Source: Vagococcus bubulae
GTDB taxonomy: Bacteria; Bacillota; Bacilli; Lactobacillales; Vagococcaceae
DNA: 64,000 bases
Assembly (NCBI RefSeq): GCF_003950315.1
Contig: NZ_NGJT01000011.1
Location: 1-64,000, forward strand
Direction: 5' to 3'
The notes below the pieces were generated by a model. The model saw only the letters and a list, made by a program, of their open reading frames with translations, did no database searches and was not told where the DNA came from. A program made the position numbers and the translations under genes. Shown piece after piece: positions 59,436-64,000 of this stretch; the first letter of the stretch is position 1; each line of letters begins with the position of its first letter.

Positions 59436-59921
59436 ATGAGTGATATTGCGGTTATTATGGGTAGTATGTCCGATTGGGATACGATGAAAGAAGCATGTGA
59501 TGTGTTAGATGAATTCGATATATCTTATGATAAAAAAATTGTGTCAGCCCATCGCACACCTGAATTAATGTTCGCTTTTTCTAAAGAGGCTGAAGAAAAT
59601 GGCTATAAAGTAATTATTGCTGGTGCAGGTGGAGCAGCTCATCTTCCAGGGATGGTTGCATCATTAACAACTGTGCCTGTTATTGGTGTCCCAGTTGAGT
59701 CGAAAACGTTAAAAGGGATGGATTCGTTATTGTCAATTGTGCAAATGCCAGGTGGAATTCCTGTTGCTACAACGGCTATTGGTAAACCAGGAGCAAAAAA
59801 TGCAGGATTGTTAGCAACTCAAATTATCGGAATAACGGATGAAACGATTCGACATAAATTACATGAATACCGACAAACACTTAGAAATTCTGTTTTAGAA
59901 AGTGGTGAACATTTTGAGTAG
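59436..59921 (+). CDS. purE: N5-carboxyaminoimidazole ribonucleotide mutase
   Basis: A 161-residue class I PurE: VIMGSMSDWDTMKEACDVLD, VSAHRTPELMFAF with the catalytic His, and AGAGGAAHLPGMVASLTTVPVIG. It moves the carboxyl group of N5-CAIR to give CAIR in purine synthesis. It overlaps purK by a few bases. Confidence 0.96.
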   Translation: MSDIAVIMGSMSDWDTMKEACDVLDEFDISYDKKIVSAHRTPELMFAFSKEAEENGYKVIIAGAGGAAHLPGMVASLTTVPVIGVPVESKTLKGMDSLLSIVQMPGGIPVATTAIGKPGAKNAGLLATQIIGITDETIRHKLHEYRQTLRNSVLESGEHFE

Positions 59922-61038
59922 TATGACAGTGTTTCCTTCTCAAACGATTGGAATTATTGGCGGCGGTCAACTTGGTCAAATGATGGCATTAAGTGCCAAA
60001 GAAAAAGGATTTGTGGTAGGTGTATTGGATCCTTCTCCAGATTGCCCAGCTTCTCAAGTATGTGATTGGCAAATTGTCGCACCATATGATGATGCTTTGG
60101 CTATAAAAAAATTAGCAGATGCATCAGATGTATTAACTTATGAATTTGAAAATGTTGATGCTCATGTATTGGAACAATATGAAGAAAAAGGAAAGTTACC
60201 CCAAGGGACGAACTTATTAAAAATATCGCAAAATAGACAACTTGAAAAAGAATTTCTAGTAAAACATAATATTCCTGTCTCTGAATTTCGAATTGTATCA
60301 TCTTTGGATGAGTTAAAAGAAGCTTGCCAAATAATCGGCTTTCCAAGTGTTTTAAAAACTATTGTAGGTGGTTATGATGGTAAAGGACAAATAGTGTTAA
60401 CAACTGATTCAGACATAGAGGACTGTCTTGAATTGTTGAACCAAACAACTTGTATTTTAGAAAAATGGGTGTCATTTGAAAAAGAAATCTCAGTGATTAT
60501 TTCTAATAATTTAGATGGAGAAGTTAGTGTGTTTCCTCTTGCTGAAAATCACCATGTGAATAATATTTTATTTACCAGTATCGCTCCAGCAATGGTGAGT
60601 AAAGCTTGTGAAAAACAAGCGGTCCAATTAGCCAAACGTATTAGTAGTGAATTAAATGCGTGTGGAACTATTGCGATTGAAATGTTTGTAACAGAGACAG
60701 AAGACCTATTAGTAAATGAAATAGCTCCTAGACCACATAACTCAGGTCATTATACAATTGAAGCTTGCTCATCAAGTCAATTTGATACGCATATTTTAGG
60801 GATTTGTCAGTGGGCTATGCCAACGATTGATTTGTTTTCATCCGCTATTATGGTGAACCTCATTGGAGATGAGCAAACAAAAGCTATGTCACTGGTTACA
60901 GAGCGAAATGATTGGTATTTTCATTTTTATGGAAAAAAAGTTGAAAAACCAGGTAGAAAAATGGGACACATTACGATATTATCAAATAGTGTGTTAGAGA
61001 CACTGGAAGAAATTCAAAAACAGAATGTTTGGAAATAA
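59914..61038 (+). CDS. purK: 5-(carboxyamino)imidazole ribonucleotide synthase
   Basis: A 374-residue ATP-grasp enzyme carboxylating AIR. It has [52 protein letters not shown] and [18 protein letters not shown]. The TTG at 59914 is chosen (GGTG 6 nt upstream, homologues start near here) and overlaps the purE stop by 8 bp. GTG 59902 and ATG 59920 are alternatives. Confidence 0.94.
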   Translation: MSSMTVFPSQTIGIIGGGQLGQMMALSAKEKGFVVGVLDPSPDCPASQVCDWQIVAPYDDALAIKKLADASDVLTYEFENVDAHVLEQYEEKGKLPQGTNLLKISQNRQLEKEFLVKHNIPVSEFRIVSSLDELKEACQIIGFPSVLKTIVGGYDGKGQIVLTTDSDIEDCLELLNQTTCILEKWVSFEKEISVIISNNLDGEVSVFPLAENHHVNNILFTSIAPAMVSKACEKQAVQLAKRISSELNACGTIAIEMFVTETEDLLVNEIAPRPHNSGHYTIEACSSSQFDTHILGICQWAMPTIDLFSSAIMVNLIGDEQTKAMSLVTERNDWYFHFYGKKVEKPGRKMGHITILSNSVLETLEEIQKQNVWK

Positions 61039-61052
61039 GAAAGGATAAGGCA

Positions 61053-62348
61053 ATGATAGAACGTTATACTCGCGAAGAAATGGGAAATATATGGTCAGAT
61101 GAAAATCGTTATGCAGCATGGTTAGAAGTAGAAATATTAGCTTCAGAAGCATGGGCTAGTTTGGGCGAAATTCCAGAAGAAGATACAAAGTTGATTAGAG
61201 AAAATGCGACATTTGATATTGAGCGAATTCTCGAAATAGAACAAGAAACGCGTCATGATGTGGTTGCTTTTACTCGTGCGGTGTCTGAGAGTTTAGGTCA
61301 AGAAAGAAAATGGGTACATTATGGGTTAACTAGTACAGATGTGGTTGATACAGCATATGGTTATTTAATGAAACAAGCCAACGATATTTTACGCAAAGAT
61401 TTAGATGCTTTTTTAACTGTCATCAAAGAAAAAGCGTTAGAACATAAATATACCGTCATGATGGGAAGAACGCATGGTGTTCATGCAGAACCAACAACAT
61501 TTGGCCTTAAATTAGCTTTATGGTATTCAGAGATGAAACGTAATATCGAACGCTTTGATCATGCAGCTCGTGGTGTTGAAGCTGGAAAAATTAGTGGAGC
61601 AGTAGGGACGTTTGCCAATACGCCACCGGAAGTAGAAGCGTTTGTATGTGATAAATTAGGAATTAGAGCACAGGAGATTTCAACACAAGTGTTACCACGT
61701 GATTTACATGCTGAGTATATCGCAACCATCGCTTTAATTGCGACCAGCATTGAAAAATTTGCGACCGAAATCAGAGGATTACAAAAATCTGAAACACGTG
61801 AAGTAGAAGAATTTTTTGCAAAAGGTCAAAAAGGCTCTTCAGCAATGCCCCATAAACGTAATCCAATTGGTTCTGAAAACATGACAGGATTAGCACGTGT
61901 ACTAAGAGGTCATGTTGTCACTGCTTATGAAAATGTGTCTTTATGGCATGAAAGAGATATTTCTCACTCCTCAGCAGAACGTATTATCATTCCAGATTCA
62001 ACTATTTTACTGGATTATATGTTACAACGATTTACTAATATTGTTAAGAATTTAACGGTATTCCCAGAAAATATGAAACGTAATATGGGTGCAACCTTTG
62101 GATTAATTTATAGTCAACGTGTTTTATTAAAATTAATTGATAAAGGAATGTCTCGTGAGGAAGCGTATGATTTAGTTCAACCTAAAACGGCTATTGCTTG
62201 GGATGAACAAACAGATTTCAGACCACTGCTTGAGTCAGATGAAAAAATTATGTCAGTTTTAACTAATGAAGAGTTAGATGATGCCTTTGATTATAACTAT
62301 CACTTAAAACATGTAGACGATTTATTTAATCGTGTTGGATTATCATAA
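61053..62348 (+). CDS. purB: Adenylosuccinate lyase
   Basis: A 431-residue lyase acting twice in purine synthesis (SAICAR to AICAR, and adenylosuccinate to AMP). It has [49 protein letters not shown] and the fumarase-superfamily signature [17 protein letters not shown]. The ATG at 61053 has AAAGGA 7 nt upstream and lies 14 bp after purK. Confidence 0.96.
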   Translation: MIERYTREEMGNIWSDENRYAAWLEVEILASEAWASLGEIPEEDTKLIRENATFDIERILEIEQETRHDVVAFTRAVSESLGQERKWVHYGLTSTDVVDTAYGYLMKQANDILRKDLDAFLTVIKEKALEHKYTVMMGRTHGVHAEPTTFGLKLALWYSEMKRNIERFDHAARGVEAGKISGAVGTFANTPPEVEAFVCDKLGIRAQEISTQVLPRDLHAEYIATIALIATSIEKFATEIRGLQKSETREVEEFFAKGQKGSSAMPHKRNPIGSENMTGLARVLRGHVVTAYENVSLWHERDISHSSAERIIIPDSTILLDYMLQRFTNIVKNLTVFPENMKRNMGATFGLIYSQRVLLKLIDKGMSREEAYDLVQPKTAIAWDEQTDFRPLLESDEKIMSVLTNEELDDAFDYNYHLKHVDDLFNRVGLS

Positions 62349-62355
62349 AAGATTA

Positions 62356-62392
62356 AAAGTTCGTGAAATTAAATTTCACGAGCTTTTTTTTA
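62356..62392 (+). terminator. Terminator after purB
   Basis: AAAAGTTCGTGAAAT, three-base loop, ATTTCACGAGCTTTT followed by T-rich sequence. It separates purEKB from purCSQ. Confidence 0.88.
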
Positions 62393-62416
62393 TTTTTAAA
62401 AATATAAAATAGTTAT

Positions 62417-62429
62417 AAAAACGAACATT
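62417..62429 (+). promoter_or_regulatory. PurBox-like element upstream of purC
   Basis: AAAAACGAACATT matches the PurBox AWWWCCGAACWWT except for one base. It lies 41 bp before the -35, the same layout as at purE. Confidence 0.7.
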
Positions 62430-62463
62430 AAAAAGTTTTAATCGTTTAATTGTTAATAAAAAA

Positions 62464-62492
62464 TTGACGTCAAAAAAAACTCTTGTTACTAT
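62464..62492 (+). promoter_or_regulatory. Promoter of purC-purS-purQ
   Basis: TTGACG, 17 bp, TACTAT. The last spacer bases and -10 (CTTGTTACTAT) resemble the purE promoter (CTTGTTACAAT). Confidence 0.75.
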
Positions 62493-62563
62493 ATATTTAA
62501 TAAATGAATGATATTTTGTTGTTTGTTATTAAATGTTCTTTAATAAGAAAGGGAGAGTTTTAA

Positions 62564-63277
62564 ATGTCAGATATTTTATATTTAGGTAAAGCTAAAAGCG
62601 TACATTCTACTGATGAGTTAGATGAGTTGAGATTAGTTTATTTGGATCAAGCGACGGCATTAAATGGGAAAAAGAAAGATGAAATTTTAGGTAAAGGGCA
62701 ATTGAATAATGAAATTAGCTCCAAGGTATTTCATTATTTAACTACGCAAGGAATTAAAAATCACTGGATTAAACAATTAAGTGATACTGAACAGTTAGTT
62801 AAAGCTGTAACAATTATTCCTCTTGAAGTCGTTGTTAGAAATATTTCAGCTGGAAGTTTTGCAAAACGATTTGGTATAAAAGAGGGACTAGATTTACCAA
62901 AACCAATTCTTGAATTTTACTATAAAGAGGATGCACTAGATGATCCCTTTATGAATGAAGATCATATTGACTATTTAAAACTTGCTTCTAAAGAAGACGT
63001 GTCATTTATTAAAGAACAAGCATTGAAAATAAATAACGTATTAATTGACCTATTTTCGTCTATTGGGTTGACGTTAGTCGATTTTAAATTAGAGTTTGGA
63101 CGAGATAGCAACGGACAAATCATTCTAGCAGATGAAGTGACACCAGATACTTGTCGCTTATGGGATAAAGAAACATTAGCGTCATTAGATAAAGATGTTT
63201 ATCGTAAGGACACAGGAGATTTGGTGAGCGTTTATAAAGAAGTGGCAAAAAGACTAAACGAAAGAAAAGGAGAATAA
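62564..63277 (+). CDS. purC: Phosphoribosylaminoimidazole-succinocarboxamide synthase
   Basis: A 237-residue SAICAR synthase joining CAIR with aspartate. It has LYLGKAKSVHSTDELDELRL, EVVVRNISAGSFAKRFGIKEG, DFKLEFGRDSNGQIILADEV and TPDTCRLWDKET. It has a GGGAGAG site. It begins the second pur operon. Confidence 0.96.
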   Translation: MSDILYLGKAKSVHSTDELDELRLVYLDQATALNGKKKDEILGKGQLNNEISSKVFHYLTTQGIKNHWIKQLSDTEQLVKAVTIIPLEVVVRNISAGSFAKRFGIKEGLDLPKPILEFYYKEDALDDPFMNEDHIDYLKLASKEDVSFIKEQALKINNVLIDLFSSIGLTLVDFKLEFGRDSNGQIILADEVTPDTCRLWDKETLASLDKDVYRKDTGDLVSVYKEVAKRLNERKGE

Positions 63278-63279
63278 TC

Positions 63280-63531
63280 ATGTTTAAAGTAAGAGTGTAT
63301 GTAAACTACAAAGCATCTATTTTAGATCCACAAGCCTCAGTGATTGAAGGAGCTATCAAACGTTTAGGTGAAGATGGTGTGTCAGATATTCGTGTAGGAA
63401 AAGTATTTGATTTTGTGATTAAAGCAGATAACAAACAAGACGCTGAAGCAAAAGTTGATAAGATTAGTGATAATTTATTAACTAATCCAAACATGGAGAC
63501 CTATGACTTTACTGTTACGGAGGTTAACTAA
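63280..63531 (+). CDS. purS: Phosphoribosylformylglycinamidine synthase subunit PurS
   Basis: An 83-residue small subunit of FGAM synthase: [20 protein letters not shown], with [10 protein letters not shown] in the middle. It bridges PurQ and PurL. It lies 2 bp after purC and 2 bp before purQ, so expression is tightly coupled. Confidence 0.94.
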   Translation: MFKVRVYVNYKASILDPQASVIEGAIKRLGEDGVSDIRVGKVFDFVIKADNKQDAEAKVDKISDNLLTNPNMETYDFTVTEVN

Positions 63532-63533
63532 TC

Positions 63534-64000
63534 ATGGCAAAATTTGGTGTAGTCGTTTTTCCTGGTTCAAATGGTGATCAAGACTTACTGTTAGCTATTC
63601 AAGATGTGATTGGTGAAGAAGCAGAGTATGTTTCTCACAGAGCAACTGATTTATCCAACTATGACGTTATTTTATTGCCAGGTGGGTTTTCTTATGGAGA
63701 TTACTTAAGATGTGGGGCTATTGCTAAATCAAGTCCTGTGATGGAAGCAGTGAAACAATTTGCCAGTGAAGGGAAACCCGTTTTTGGTACGTGTAATGGA
63801 TTCCAAATATTAACAGAGACAGGTCTTTTACCAGGTGTTTTATTAAATAATACATCACTGAAATTCATTTGTGGTATGCAACCATTAAAGGTGGTCAATA
63901 ATCAGACGATGTTCACAAATAAATACGAACAAGATGAGTTAATAACTTTACCAATTGCGCATGGTGAAGGAAATTATTATTGTGATGAAAAAACTTTGAA
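63534..64000 (+). CDS. purQ: Phosphoribosylformylglycinamidine synthase subunit PurQ (partial)
   Basis: The first 155 residues of the glutaminase subunit, which supplies ammonia to PurL. It has [38 protein letters not shown] and the class I amidotransferase nucleophile elbow [18 protein letters not shown] carries the start of the later active-site region. The gene runs off the window. purL and purF are expected downstream. Confidence 0.95.
   Translation, partial: MAKFGVVVFPGSNGDQDLLLAIQDVIGEEAEYVSHRATDLSNYDVILLPGGFSYGDYLRCGAIAKSSPVMEAVKQFASEGKPVFGTCNGFQILTETGLLPGVLLNNTSLKFICGMQPLKVVNNQTMFTNKYEQDELITLPIAHGEGNYYCDEKTL

Overview
The window is a chromosomal segment of a low-GC Gram-positive coccus of the Lactobacillales, most likely Enterococcaceae and possibly Vagococcus-like. 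The clues are very AT-rich DNA, strong AGGAGG-type ribosome sites, short spacers with rho-independent hairpins, ChW-repeat surface enzymes, a GlpK with the PTS-phosphorylatable His232, an H2O2-forming GlpO, and a streptococcal/enterococcal type of histidine-utilisation cluster. The genus call is inference.

Layout. (1) 1-3431: the AT-rich tail of a surface-polysaccharide locus. The start of an IS256-like element has cut off the 5' end of a flippase gene, followed by a TupA-like ATP-grasp gene and ugd. (2) 3434-6297: a probable competence-regulation island. A GH25 lysozyme, DUF2922, DUF1659 and a SigX/SigH-like sigma factor lie on the minus strand, divergent from a ComK-like gene. (3) 6341-13608: recX, mutY, an Ntdp-type phosphatase, a GNAT enzyme, an AI-2E transporter family protein, a CNNM/CorC protein, tagD and a lipoprotein. 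(4) 13632-17407: two secreted ChW-repeat enzymes, a C39-like peptidase with nine repeats and a GH25 lysozyme. (5) 17555-28071: wall-polysaccharide synthesis, with a GT2, rmlACBD, a GacI/GacJ-like lipid-linked sugar module (GT2, DUF2304, EamA, DUF2142) and a very large TagF-glycosyltransferase fusion. (6) 28126-28862: an IS200-type insertion sequence. (7) 29022-37638: an AEC transporter, a GNAT enzyme, a Nox-like flavoprotein with Ser at the redox-Cys position, an Mga-like regulator, then glpK-glpO-glpF. (8) 37826-39708: a GH73-M23 wall hydrolase and a small charged protein.

(9) 39753-54627: histidine catabolism. A divergent glmL-like gene, then ftcD, cyclodeaminase, fhs, hutD, an APC permease and hutH form one operon. 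hisS and yitT follow, then divergent hutI and hutU. HutH, HutU and HutI give formiminoglutamate. FtcD and the cyclodeaminase pass the C1 unit to THF. Fhs running in reverse could make ATP. The main promoter at 41539-41567 has a good cre site just downstream. (10) 54827-59358: a large SARP/AAA/TPR regulator and an orphan FGGY kinase. (11) 59380-64000: the pur genes purE-purK-purB and purC-purS-purQ (cut by the window edge). Each group has a strong sigma-A promoter and an almost identical PurBox-like element about 40 bp upstream of the -35.

No tRNA, rRNA, CRISPR array or complete prophage was seen. The most interesting parts are the sigma/ComK/DUF1659/DUF2922/lysozyme island, the glycosyltransferase with a repeat block inserted between its two halves, the Cys-to-Ser Nox-like flavoprotein, and the orphan GlmL and HisRS within the histidine-degradation region.
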